DNA of 64,000 bases from the NCBI GenBank assembly GCA_025738555.1, contig JAOVFP010000009.1, forward strand, positions 4,650,001 to 4,714,000, given 5' to 3'. The notes under the pieces were generated by a model. The model worked only from the letters and a program-made list of their open reading frames with translations, made no database searches and was not told the DNA's origin. The DNA comes from Cyathus striatus (Eukaryota > Basidiomycota > Agaricomycetes > Agaricales > Nidulariaceae). Below are positions 22,870-33,599 of this stretch, piece by piece; position 1 is the first letter of the stretch; each line of letters begins with the position of its first letter. The translations under genes were made by a program, and so were the position numbers.

Positions 22870-25800
22870 ACAGACCCAGAAAAGAGATAAGCAGAGAAAG
22901 TCTGATGATGAATCAGATGGTGGACACACAATGAACCAGTGGGGAAGAGGCTGAAGAAGAACCATGGAGAGGTGATGCAGGAGGAATCAGGCAACAAGGT
23001 AACAACACCCATTTGTGTTGTGATGGAAGAATATGACAGTTCTGATACAGAACAATGGTACCAGGTCATACACATTGATAGACTAAAAAAGGATGACAAC
23101 ATCTACATAAGAGCAAAAGACCCATTCAAGAAGGAGCAGGTAAAATAAATTATGAAACTAGTCAAAATCAGTAATAATTTATCTCAGGACCAAAGGGAAG
23201 TCATACAAAAGTTTCTTCATGACTATGCTGCTGTCTTCACACTCTCTGTCAGTGAAGTACACTAGGTCAAAGGAGCAACACATTCATTGAACATACCAGC
23301 ATATACAACCTTCAAATTAAAAGTCCACCAGAAACTGTTAAATCCACCACAACAGAGATACCTGCATGAACATATTGATGAAATGTTGGCAGTGGGCATT
23401 ATTGAACACTGCAAGCCAGATGATGTTAAGTGTATTTCTCCCATAATATCAGTACTTTACCCTTCCCCCCAATTTCCGGACAGACTCCAGACGGAGAAGA
23501 AAATGTCCAGAATTTCCAAGTGGACTCCATATCAAAACCGGATTTTCTGGATGGAGTCCGGATGGACAAGATAATTTCCGGACAAAGTCCACATTGAGTC
23601 CATGTTAAAGAATATTTTTTCTGGGTGGAATCCAGGTGGAATGAGAAATTTTCCAATTGATGGAAATGAAATATAACTTTGTTTTCCCATAGTCACATCA
23701 AGTGTGACACTAGGTGTTGAGTGTGACACCATGTGCTGAGTGTGACACTATGTGTTGAGTGTGATACTACATGTTGAGTGTGACACTGTGTGCTGAGTGT
23801 GACACCATGTGTTGAGTGTGATATGATGTGTTGAGTGTGACACCATGTGTTGAGTGTAACACCATGTGCTGAGTGTGACACCGTGTGTTGAGTGTGACAC
23901 TAGGTGTTGAGTGTGACACTAGGTGTTGAGTGTGACACTAGGTATTGAGTGTGACACTAGGTGTTGAGTGTGACACTAGGTGTTGAGTGTGACACTAGGT
24001 GTTGAGTGTGATGCACAGGCATCACAATGTTCGCTTAGTATCACAGTATCTTTTTACATAATGACACTCCTTTCACATGGTGTCACACTTTTTGCTTAGT
24101 GTCACACTCAACATGTAGTATCACACTCAACACATAGTGTCACACTCAACACATGGTGTCACACTCAACACACAGTGTCACACTCAGCACACGGTGTCAC
24201 ACTCAACACATGATGTCACATTTCTCACATTCAACACTCAGTGCACAGTGTCACACTCAACACATGGTGTCACTTGCATGGTGTCACTCAATGCATCATG
24301 TCACACTCAACACACATATCACACTCAATGCATAGTGTCTTGCTCCACACACCTTGTCACTTGACATAGCCATAATAAAAGTTGTGGACTGTACAGTGTG
24401 TGCACACACACTATGGTGCAAATGAATGTTATGTAATCATCACAACAATATTGGTTCAAACTATGCAACTATGCCATGCTCTACTAATTTTTTATAATAC
24501 AAGTAAGTAATAAACAACCAGTTAATACAAGCTACCCAGAATCCATATGGATTCCAGGTGGAATCCGGTATAGCAAATTCCTTTGGAATTCCAGCTAAAA
24601 GGTGGAATTTGGCCAATAATCCAGATTCCATGTGGAATCCATCCAGAAAACACCTGGACCGGAAAACTAAAATTTGGCAGGTATCTCTGCCAAAACAAGT
24701 CCATCTGGAGTCTGGATGGAATCTGTGGAATGACCAGAAATTCCATGGAAATTCCACGGACTTTCCGGAGAGTCTGCAGATTCAGATGGAATTTAGGGGG
24801 GAGGGTAAAGACCTCTGTGTGTGTTTATAACTAATCAAGTTTCACCCATGACACTGTCTTAGCTGGCACAACAATAGGATACAAGGAGTGCAACCTGACC
24901 TTGCAAAACTATTAGCAGTTGTCAACTGGCCAATACCTGAAGATGCCCTGAACCTATCAGCATTTGTAGAATTGACAAGCTGGTTCCAAGACCTGATCAA
25001 AGGGTATGCAAAAATCAAGAAGCCTCTGCATGATCTACTGCAAGCTGTGGATATCCCAGACAAGTATTCTAAAACAGTCTACCAATGGATCATGAAAGGG
25101 CACAAACTCAGAGAATGCTAGGAAGAGGAGCACACTAAAGCATTTATCCAGCTCAAAGCTGCCCTAACATCAGAACCAGCATTATGAGGGCCTGATGGGA
25201 TGGAACACCCTTTGTGGTCATCAGTGATGGGAGCAAGGACATGTTTGGCGCAGCCCTCATGCAATGATCAGACACCATTCTACCTAGTGGGAAAAAGTCA
25301 TCAAAGCTGCATCCCATAGCATTTGCATCAAAACAAACATTACCAGCAGAAGAGAAGTACAAGCATTTTTTGCTCAGGTTTGCTGCACTGAAATTTGCCT
25401 TAGAAAAGTTTTCAGACACAATTTGGGCTTCTCAGTAGAAGCTGAAACAGACTGTCAAGCACTATGGGACCATCTCATGAATGATAAGCTAAGTGAAACT
25501 CATGTCAGATGGTGGGATGGAATACTAAGCCATCAAATCATAGATGTGCAACATGTACCAGGCAAAATCAATGTCATGGTGGATGGCCTTAGCCGAGCAG
25601 CAGAGGGACAGAACAAGGAGTGTGGAGATGGCAGTGAATAGACAGTATCTGAGAACTGGGAAGTAGCAACAGGCTAAACATGTGACATCTTCCATGTTAC
25701 AGGCCTGGAAGGAGAAGGAGCCTATATTTTGTGAAGTTATTGATGCCTTGCTGGAATTGGACCAAGGCAAGAACAATAGAGATCAGAAGCACACCAGGCA

Positions 25801-26900
25801 CAGAGTGTCAGAATATATAATTAATGAGGGTAAACTGTGGAGGATAAAAGGTGGACATAATGTACTAGGACATAGCAGGGTAGAGTGCATAATCAAAGCT
25901 GAGGCAGTTGAAATAGCTAGGGTGGAACACCATACAAATTGGCACTGGCAGCAAGACTGAATCAAAAGGGCATTAATGGACCACATCTGGAGCCCAGGGA
26001 AGGGCAGATACCACACTAAAGGGGTATATTTTGATATATACTTGCAACATATCTGGGCCTTCAAGTATAAAATGGCAGGAAGTGGGAAAATGACAATAGA
26101 TGCTGTAGCATGCATATTCCAGGACTTCACACCACTCAAGACATTCATGACTGATAGAGGAAGGCATTTTGATAACAATGAAGTCTGAGACTTGTGTCAA
26201 AGGTGGGGACAAGAACACATGACATTGCAGCTTATGCACCATGGGTTAATGGACTAGTAGAAGGTATGATAAAATACTCCTACACATTTTAAAACAGTTG
26301 TGCACTCCTGGTTTAGGTGAAGATGAATATGATTCACTCAAGCTTGAAGACCTGCCATGCAAGTGAACAGACTATTTGGATGATGCAATCCAAATACTAA
26401 ACCAGCATCTCTTACTGGTACTGAAGTTTCCACCCAAGCAGCTATTGCTGGGCCTCATCATTAACACCAAGCCCACACCATTTGGGAATGCAAAATACAC
26501 CAATCAGTGCAGGATATATTGAGATGCAAATGGTGTATGTAGCACAACAGCAGCTGGATGGGTATGCAATGGCAGTACACCACACAATAAAATGGGAGAA
26601 AATGTTTGACAAGAAAGTCTTGTCCAAAAAAACAGGTGAAGTCATATTCTCTATTGGTGAATTAGTACAAGTTTACCATAGCAATTTAGATTATACCTTC
26701 AAGATAGAGTGCAAGCTCATACCCAAATGGTCAGCACCTATGCATGTAGTATCACAAATACACAACTCCTACACACTAGTAACCCTGCAAGAAGCAAACA
26801 TAAATGGAGTATACCATGCATGATGGCTGCACAAGTTCACACTGAGAAGAGGAACCTGGTTGGCAGAAGAACAGGCAAAAGTCAAATGTGAGAGGGAGGA
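22870..26900 (+). pseudogene. Ty3/gypsy retrotransposon relic A (pol)
   Basis: 22870-23450 carries the segment before reverse transcriptase (YIRAKDPFKKEQVK, TLSVSEVH, LNPPQQRYLHEHIDEMLA, DDVKCISPI). An insertion follows (23453-24812), and the catalytic RT core with Y-x-D-D is missing. From about 24850 come the end of RT (GVQPDLAKLLAVVNWPIPED), an RNase H-type segment (VVISDGSKDMFGAALMQ, HPIAFASKQTLPAEEKY) and HVPGKINVMVDGLSRA. The integrase catalytic region lies at 25976-26190 (YFDIYLQHIWAFKYK, FMTDRGRHFDNNEV), followed by its C-terminal part (MVYVAQQQLDGYAMAVHH, LVQVYHSNLDYTFKIE). Several in-frame stops and frameshifts. Confidence 0.85.
23453..24812. mobile_element. Palindromic insertion with minisatellite core
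   Basis: Inserted in gypsy relic A. The ends are inverted: CTTTACCCTTCCCCCC at the left and GGGGGGAGGGTAAAG at the right. Inside each end are TCCGGA/TGGAATCC-rich stretches, and the core is the TGTGACAC minisatellite running forward at 23697-24010 and reverse-complemented at about 24060-24360. No target duplication was found; the neighbouring RT core is missing, so insertion probably came with a deletion. Confidence 0.75.
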
Positions 26901-27049
26901 AGATAGACCACAAAAGGAAGTGGGGCAAGGACACTTGGATATACCGAAACTAGAGGATAACACCAATGAACTCATGCAGGAAGAAGGCAGTGATATGAAT
27001 ATTGTGTAAAATGTATATTCTATGAATGATGAGAACACCACCATAATTA

Positions 27050-27397
27050 GAACAAATCAAGTACTACTTAAATACTAGAGACTCCGAGTCTCCCAGTCTC
27101 TAAAGATGTAGACTAATACTAATTAAATATAATAAAACATGTCAGAGAAGTGAGTGTGTATGGCAGTGTAAAGTAAAACTGATAGTGACACACTTAAGAA
27201 AGATAAGTGACTCACTATGAGATGTATACTACATTACTGAGAGGATAGCTCAGTAGAATGGAAGAAAGGAAATGAGAGTAATCTATGTACAGTAATCAAT
27301 ATGTAATATTAACCAAGTAAGCAATGTACAGAGTAAGCATAGGAAGAGGCAGAGTAATGGACTAGGAGTCCAGAGGTAGGTGATATGGAATATGACA
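27050..27397 (-). mobile_element. Truncated LTR, minus orientation, old copy
   Basis: The reverse complement begins TGTCATATTCC at 27397 and aligns with the solo LTR at 38842 for about 350 bp, then similarity stops. It differs from that copy mainly by CG to TG/CA (for example GTCAGAGAAGTGAGTGTG here, GTCGGAGAAGTGAGCGCA there, same strand). Confidence 0.8.
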
Positions 27398-27434
27398 GAG
27401 GGGGAGCTGGGAAAAGGGTGAAACAACTAATTTT

Positions 27435-28884
27435 GGGGCTTAAAGAATTCCAGTTGAGGCTGATTTTGTTTGAGTGAAATCAAGTAATGTTTGAGTTGCA
27501 AACAAGTGACAATCTGAGATTTGAGTAACAAAAAAAATTGAGTCTGTAGTGATGCATTTTTAATACATTCTTGTGCTCTACATTACTCCCATATCTCTGT
27601 CCTGCCCCCTTGCCTGCCATTTCCTTCAATGTTCTTGCCTTGTTCAAAATTTCCCACATATCTTCTCACCTTTGTCCATATTTGCAATTGCTGTTATTGA
27701 CATCTATCAATGCCATCAAACTCACTTCCTCAAGGCTGCCACACATATTGATGGGTGATGTGTTGATGGGTGCCCTTCCTCATCATCATGCTCAACAGTG
27801 AGCAAGTAATTTCGCATTTTTTAGCTCAATATTTTCTATTTTCTATTGAATATTTTTGTAATACTGTTATATATTATTCTTTATACATTACACTGTACTT
27901 TAGATGTTATATAAAAGGGTAATCTTTTGAAAATGCGAAATAATTTAAATTTCTACTGTGGAATAATTAACACTTTGTACAATGAATGCTACAGTTATAA
28001 TTCATGAAGCATAGGTACTGTTGAATAGTTATAAATTTAAGGGAAAGTCCAATAAATTGACAATATGTGTGTGGGAGCATGCGAAAATGAAAGCAGAGGG
28101 CAGGAAACAACAAATTGATGAAATAATGAAGCATGGGAAATCATAAGCGATGGCAGGCAATGCTAAAATGCGTGGGAAATGATGAGTGAGGAGGTTGACA
28201 TCCATTACAAATGATCAGCAGAGGTGTGGGAAACAATGAGCAGAGAGGTTGTCATCAATCAAGTAGTATAATATTTAAGCAGAGGCATGAGAAACAATGA
28301 GCAGGACATTAATGAATATAGCTAATAAGTGGAGGCACAGGAAAGTTTGAGTGGGAGGGCAGATGAGAGCAAAGTACACAAGAAGTACAATTAAATTTAA
28401 AATTGAGTAATTTAAGAAAGCAAATTTGAGTGATGGTCCAGAAATTCAAGTGGCACATTCAAGTGAAAATTCAAGTAACAGTTGAGTTGCATTCAAGTAA
28501 GATTCAAGTGATATTTTTTTTGAGTGATAACAATTTACTCAAGTCACAATTGAGTGACAATTCAAAATTCAAGTGAAATTCAAGTGACATTTGAGTGACA
28601 TGCAATAGTGAGAAAAATATTATATCATTACTAGCTCATTTCTTGTGCATTTTACTTAGTTGTTCCAGTTTAATGTATTGTTCATTAAGTACATAATATT
28701 GAGATAGCTATTTAACAACTGGAGTAGCAAACAAGTACATAAATTATGTAATAAGGCTACTGAAATTAAGTGAGATAATTAAGTGAGTGAAAATTGAGTG
28801 ACACTTTGAGTGACAATTTAAGTTACATTTGAGTAATGTTCAAGTGATATTTGAGTGACACTCAACTGGATTTCCTGTAGGCCC
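27435..28884. mobile_element. hAT-like non-autonomous element, 8-bp TSD
   Basis: The target duplication CTAATTTT is found at 27427-27434 and 28885-28892. The ends are inverted: GGGGCTTAAAGAATTCCAG at the left, matching the reverse complement of the right end (GGGCCTACAGGAAATCCAG). The interior is repetitive (GTGGGAAACAATGAGC, TTCAAGTGACATTTGAGTGAC) with no transposase. It sits at the 5' side of the DIRS-like relic. Confidence 0.85.
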
Positions 28885-29545
28885 CTAATTTTGATGTGTC
28901 TATTCTTGTGATAAGTCAGGAAGGTCTACTCCAACAATTTGAATATCATTTAACTTCACATTCTAATTGTGCTCTTGTTGACTCTTTTTGTCATAGTCTA
29001 TGCAATGGTTTCTGGCCTTTTGCAATACATCAGCCAGATTTTCCCTTAACTTGTAATAACTCAGAAAATCACCTAAAGCAGACTCCAGAGGAAGAAGCTT
29101 TCCTCTACTCCCAGCATGATCAAGAAGTGGCCCTTGGTCACTTCTCTCCCAAACTTCTCCCTTCTCTAAAACAGGGAACTTACTCTATGCTAATTCATGC
29201 TGTCTCAAAAACTGATCCTGCTAAATATTGCATGATCACTAATCATAGTGCAGGTGAATGTGCTCTCAATCTTCTCATTTCTTATGAAGCCATTGCAGGG
29301 AGGAGTCTACTAGACTCCCTTAAACCACTTGTGAATTTTATTCTTGCTCTTCAAGACAAGTTTCAGTATGTTGCACTCTCCCACAGTTATCACTGGACTC
29401 TCACTGGACTCTCACCAGACTATCAAGAGTCTCACTGGATTCTCACTAGACTATCAAAAATCCAGTGAGAGTCTCACTACACTATCAGTAGTCTCAGTGA
29501 GACTACTCTCACTGTACTTTCAGTTTCTAAATACTTTTCAACCTT

Positions 29546-30056
29546 GACCTGGCACCTGGACTCTACCTGAACTCCACTGAACTCAAGTGCCTAAGCTGTG
29601 CCTAGACTCTATTGTCACAGTTGTAACATGTTTCCCACAGTCATTACACTTGTCACAAATGTGTGAAAGTGTGACATGTTGGAAAATGTGTGACACATAT
29701 TTTCACATTTGTCACAATATAACAGTACATGAAAAGTGTGACAAGTGTGATAGCTATGATACATCACACTTTTCAAATGTGTCACACATGTCGCACTTTC
29801 CAACATTTTTCCAACATGTCACGCTTTTTCAATATTTTCTAACATGTCACACATGTCACACTTTCCAACATTTTCCAATATGTCACACATATCACACATT
29901 TCGCATTTTCCAACATTTTCCAACATGTCACACTTTCACACATCTGTGACAAGTGTGATGACTGTGGGAAACATGTTACAACTGTGACAATAGAGTCTAG
30001 CCACAGCTTAGGCACTTGAGTTCAGTAGAGTCCAGGTAGAGTCCAGGTGCCAGGTC
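29546..30056. repeat. Nested foldback with arms of about 145 bp
   Basis: Arms 29546-29690 and 29905-30056 are almost perfect reverse complements (GACCTGGCACCTGGACTC ... GAGTCCAGGTGCCAGGTC; TGTAACATGTTTCCCACAG inside). The shorter version at 8757-9060 is the same unit. Confidence 0.9.
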
Positions 30057-30380
30057 ATATGATTGTTGTGCACATACCATTCACATGGTCACATGACTGC
30101 TTTGGTGCAGAGAGATCTAATCAAATGTTGTGTGGGAATTTGTAACAGCAGAGTTAAATGTCAGAGACTGTACTGAGAGTCCAGTGACTTATTCTCACTA
30201 GATTCTCATTGGACTCTCTGAGATTCATTTCATTATAGTATCACTGAACTCTAAGGGTCTTTTCAGTAACAGTACTTCAAAAAGACCCAGACTGAGATCT
30301 GTGAGAGCATGACAAGGAAACTCACATGAGAGAACTGAGAGTGACAATTTGTAATACAGGTGTATTGCTGGTGCTGTCCA

Positions 30381-31062
30381 CTAGTATTGCCATGACTCAG
30401 CTTGGCTCAGCTTGGCTTTGGCTTTATACAGCTTAGGAATTTTTACAGCTTCATAACTGAGCCGAGTTATTGGCTATGACTTTGAAGTGGCTTCACTGCT
30501 CTGAGCTAATGTTTTTAGCAATTCGTTACAGTGAGGACGTATAACCTTTGCAAGTATAAAGTACTTGAAAGTTCAAAAATTAAACTAAGATATAGTCTGT
30601 ATGTATTATTATTTTAATTTTATATACCAATTTCCACATCAGCTTATTTATTGAAGTTAGTCCACTTACCAATCAATATATGTAAGCAAGAGCAATGGTG
30701 CAAGTTACATAATCATCCCTGTGTGCCTCTTTGCTTAACTCAAGCCCAACCTTATCAAGATTCAAAACCTCTCATTTCTGTCTTGATTTATTCACTTAAA
30801 TATTAAATGTACACTTGCTATAACTATAGCATTATATACAACTTAAATATGAGGGAGATAGACACTTACATGAGCTCAAAACATTGTGAGATGATATCAA
30901 ACATTTGTTGTTCCAGATATGAAAGACAGGAGCAGCTGGTGCAGCTTTGCTACAGCTTTAGTAGCTTTTTAGCTTTGAAGCCACTAGAATGGTTCAGTCT
31001 GGCTAAAATTTGGTTTGGCTCTAACAGCTCACTGCTTTTTAGCCAAGCCGTGGCAACACTAG
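30381..31062. mobile_element. Nested TIR element CTAGTRTTGCCA
   Basis: Ends are inverted: CTAGTATTGCCATG at the left and CGTGGCAACACTAG at the right; both continue into GCTTGGC/AGCTTT-rich arms (GAAGTGGCTTCACTG against GAAGCCACTAG). No flanking duplication can be separated from the CTAG ends. No ORF of interest. Confidence 0.65.
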
Positions 31063-32870
31063 ATCACACTGTTACTCATGAGTCAGCAAGCTCTAAGTGA
31101 GTCTGGTCTTGAGTCTGCTGTTGCAAAAGACTGTTACTGAACAGACCCTAAGAGATTCTCACCCAATGAGAATTAGGTGAGATTTTACTGAGATGAAAAT
31201 TGTACATTTTCTCACTGTAGTCTCAGTAAACTCTCACTGAACTCTCTCTACTCTCTCATTCTTTCACTATATTCTCACTGAAGTATCAGAGAATCTCATG
31301 AGAATCTCATGAGAATCTCACTGAATTCTACTGAGAATGTGGGTCAGTGTGAGGTCCTCACAAGTTTGGACCCCAAGCTCAGCTTGTTCTTTTCAAATCA
31401 GGTGTTAAGAGTGCTTATTGACTTGCTCCAATGGCAAAAGAGTGGCAGCATTTACAAGTTATCACTTTCCGAATGGAGATGACAACAGCTTTGGTGTTCA
31501 ACTGGCATCTTATATATCTTGGTATGCCCCTTATCAATGAAATCTTCCTGCTGGACAAGCAAAAATCTTTTTCTTCTGGAACAATCTTGGGATTCCACAT
31601 GAGCCTGATAAGCAGCTCTTTGGCTCCCAACCTACCATTATTGGTTTCTTGGTCGACACTGAATAACTCACTATCACCATGACCCCTGGCAAAAAACACA
31701 AACTTATCACTCATATTGAGACCTTTATTACACCTGGCATGATAGTGTTCTCTTTGTGAATTTCAGTACCTTGCTAACTGAATAAACTGAGCCCTCAATG
31801 TTTTTCCTCTTCTTCAGCCTGGTCTATGTGTGATTTATTGCAAAATATCACATATCAATGAAGTGAATGACCAAATTTATCACTCCAATGACATTTGTGA
31901 GGATCTACCATGGCTTTTATGATACCTTCATATTGTAATGGAACTTCTCATCCTCAAAAATATTGTTTGGGATCCATATTGTGTAGATACAACTATCCAT
32001 GTTGATGCATCACTCACCAGGCTTGATGTGTAGGACAGCTTACTTCATGTTGGCTATTACTACACTTTTCTGGATAACGTACTTGGCCATGACATCTTTG
32101 TCTATAAAGTTTTTGCAGTCCTCCCTGCTCTTTGCATACTGCCCTCATGAGTGCTCTCCACTCAAACAGTCATAATCTTTTCCAATAGTGGTAACACTGT
32201 CTCTCTTTTCAGCTCCCTTGGCACATCTTCTATCTCACTTAACCAACTTCTCAAACTTGCTGTTGACATTTTACTTTGTGAAGGATATTAGCTCCATGTT
32301 CTCCATTTGCTAGGTGAACACAATTATGTAGCTGATGCTCTTTCATGCAGGCAGTTTGACAAGGCTCAGTTCTATGATCCAGCACTATTGCTTCAATTTT
32401 TTCAATCCCCTTGTGATGTGCTGAGGGCATTGAAAAAATGATCCCACACTTTCATCAGTCCAGGCAGCCTATTCATGCTCCTTGGACCCATGAGTGTCTC
32501 CTCTGAGAACACACCATCACTCTTGATTATACTATTGACTACTCCACTGTCCTCAATTATTCACGTGCTCTAAACTCTTATCTTGCATTCTGCAATATAC
32601 ACCACTTCCCTTTTGAACTCACTGAGAACACTCTCAGTTTTTACTTGGTGTACATGGCACCATCCTTATCACCTTCAACACTCACTACCTACCTGTCAGG
32701 TATTGTAAAACTTCTTGCTTCTTACTACCCTGAGACAGGTCATTGCACCATGGAACATCAAATGTGAAAGCACTGTTAGATGCATCATTGTTCATGACCT
32801 GAACATTGAGTCAGCCATTGCACAAATAAGTGGTCCATGTCTCCCAAAGGAGGAGAAAGAACAATACCAC

Positions 32871-33599
32871 ATGCACACATCAACTTAGCAAAGGTTTAGG
32901 GCCATGTCAGGGGGATTCCACCCTCAACAGCCCTTATCTGAACCAAGTTCATTCCACCTGGTGGCAGCATCACCAATGCAGAACCCACAACTTCATGGGA
33001 TGAGCTTCATCCTGGAATGAGTGACAAAATGATGCCTGCACATATCATGCAAAGGACACATTCCAAGAGCCCTGGACAAGGACAATCATATAGCATTACA
33101 ACACATGCACAACCAGGACCTAAGAGAGCATGGTGGGTCAGACATCAATAACCAATGCATCCAATTTGATTGCAGTGCCTATCATCAAACTCAACCCCAG
33201 AGAACAGGAGTGGACTGTGTTTGGGAATACACAAAATGAGATGCCAGCTCCCACTCAAACCAATAATCACCACTGACCCTCAGTGGCATTCACAGAAGAG
33301 TATCAGCAAGATGAGGAGATAATCTCCCCTTCCCAGTACTCACAGCAATCAGGGAACCTAATGGGAGAACTACCCAATCAAACTGATGCCATACATGGAC
33401 ACACTCTTAGGTACAACAGTTGAGGGATGTCAGTCCTCCCACAATGGGTACCAATATGGGGAAGGCAGTTCTCACTGCCTCCCCAAGTTAATCTACCATT
33501 GGTTAGGCCAGGTGTAGTCAATGCCCAGGAGAACTGTACATATATCATGCACGAAAAAATCTGTACAATAATCAACAAGTACTTAGCTGTACAGCTGTG
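32871..33599 (+). other. Boundary zone between retroelement relics
   Basis: Broken frames without recognised motifs, probably eroded gag or linker sequence. Nothing else definite. Confidence 0.3.

Larger units (their letters stand above)
29364..31359. mobile_element. Composite foldback element, 8-bp TSD, copy 2
   Basis: The target duplication ACAAGTTT is at 29356-29363 and 31360-31367. Removing 29364-31367 joins CTTCAAGACAAGTTT to GGACCCCAAGCTCAG and restores an open frame of the host RT. The left end CAGTATGTTGCACTCTCCC is shared with the element at 8630. It is built of GGACTCTCACTGG and CTCACTGAA-type words in opposite orientation at the two ends, and holds two nested palindromic units. 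Confidence 0.9.
28885..32870 (+). pseudogene. DIRS-like (tyrosine recombinase) retroelement relic
   Basis: The first part (28885-29363) encodes ISQEGLLQQFEYHLTSH, CNGFWPFAIHQP and VSKTDPAKYCMITNHSAGEC, the start of a reverse transcriptase-like protein. After the insertion at 29364-31359 the frame resumes: GPQAQLVLFKSGVKSAY, then TGA, then LAPMAKEWQHLQVITF. It continues with NNLGIPHEPDKQLFG, TIIGFLVDTE and ITHIETFITPG, and ends the RT/RNase H part at NYVADALS (about 32335). From about 32440 comes a segment like the N-terminal domain of a tyrosine recombinase (APWTHECLL, ALNSYLAFCNIHHFPFE, STLTTYLSGIVKLLA). The usual K-S-D is K-S-G, and many stops are present. The recombinase catalytic part was not found. 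Confidence 0.7.

Noticed and set aside
20700..26900. A single Helitron that captured a gypsy pol
   Set aside because: No Helitron 5' TC or 3' CTRR end with hairpin could be placed around the gypsy part, so adjacency alone was not taken as capture.
30381..31062. Perfect 8-bp duplication expected for a hAT-like element
   Set aside because: The flanks GCTGTCCA and ATCACACT do not match; only the CTAG of the ends is shared, so class was left open.
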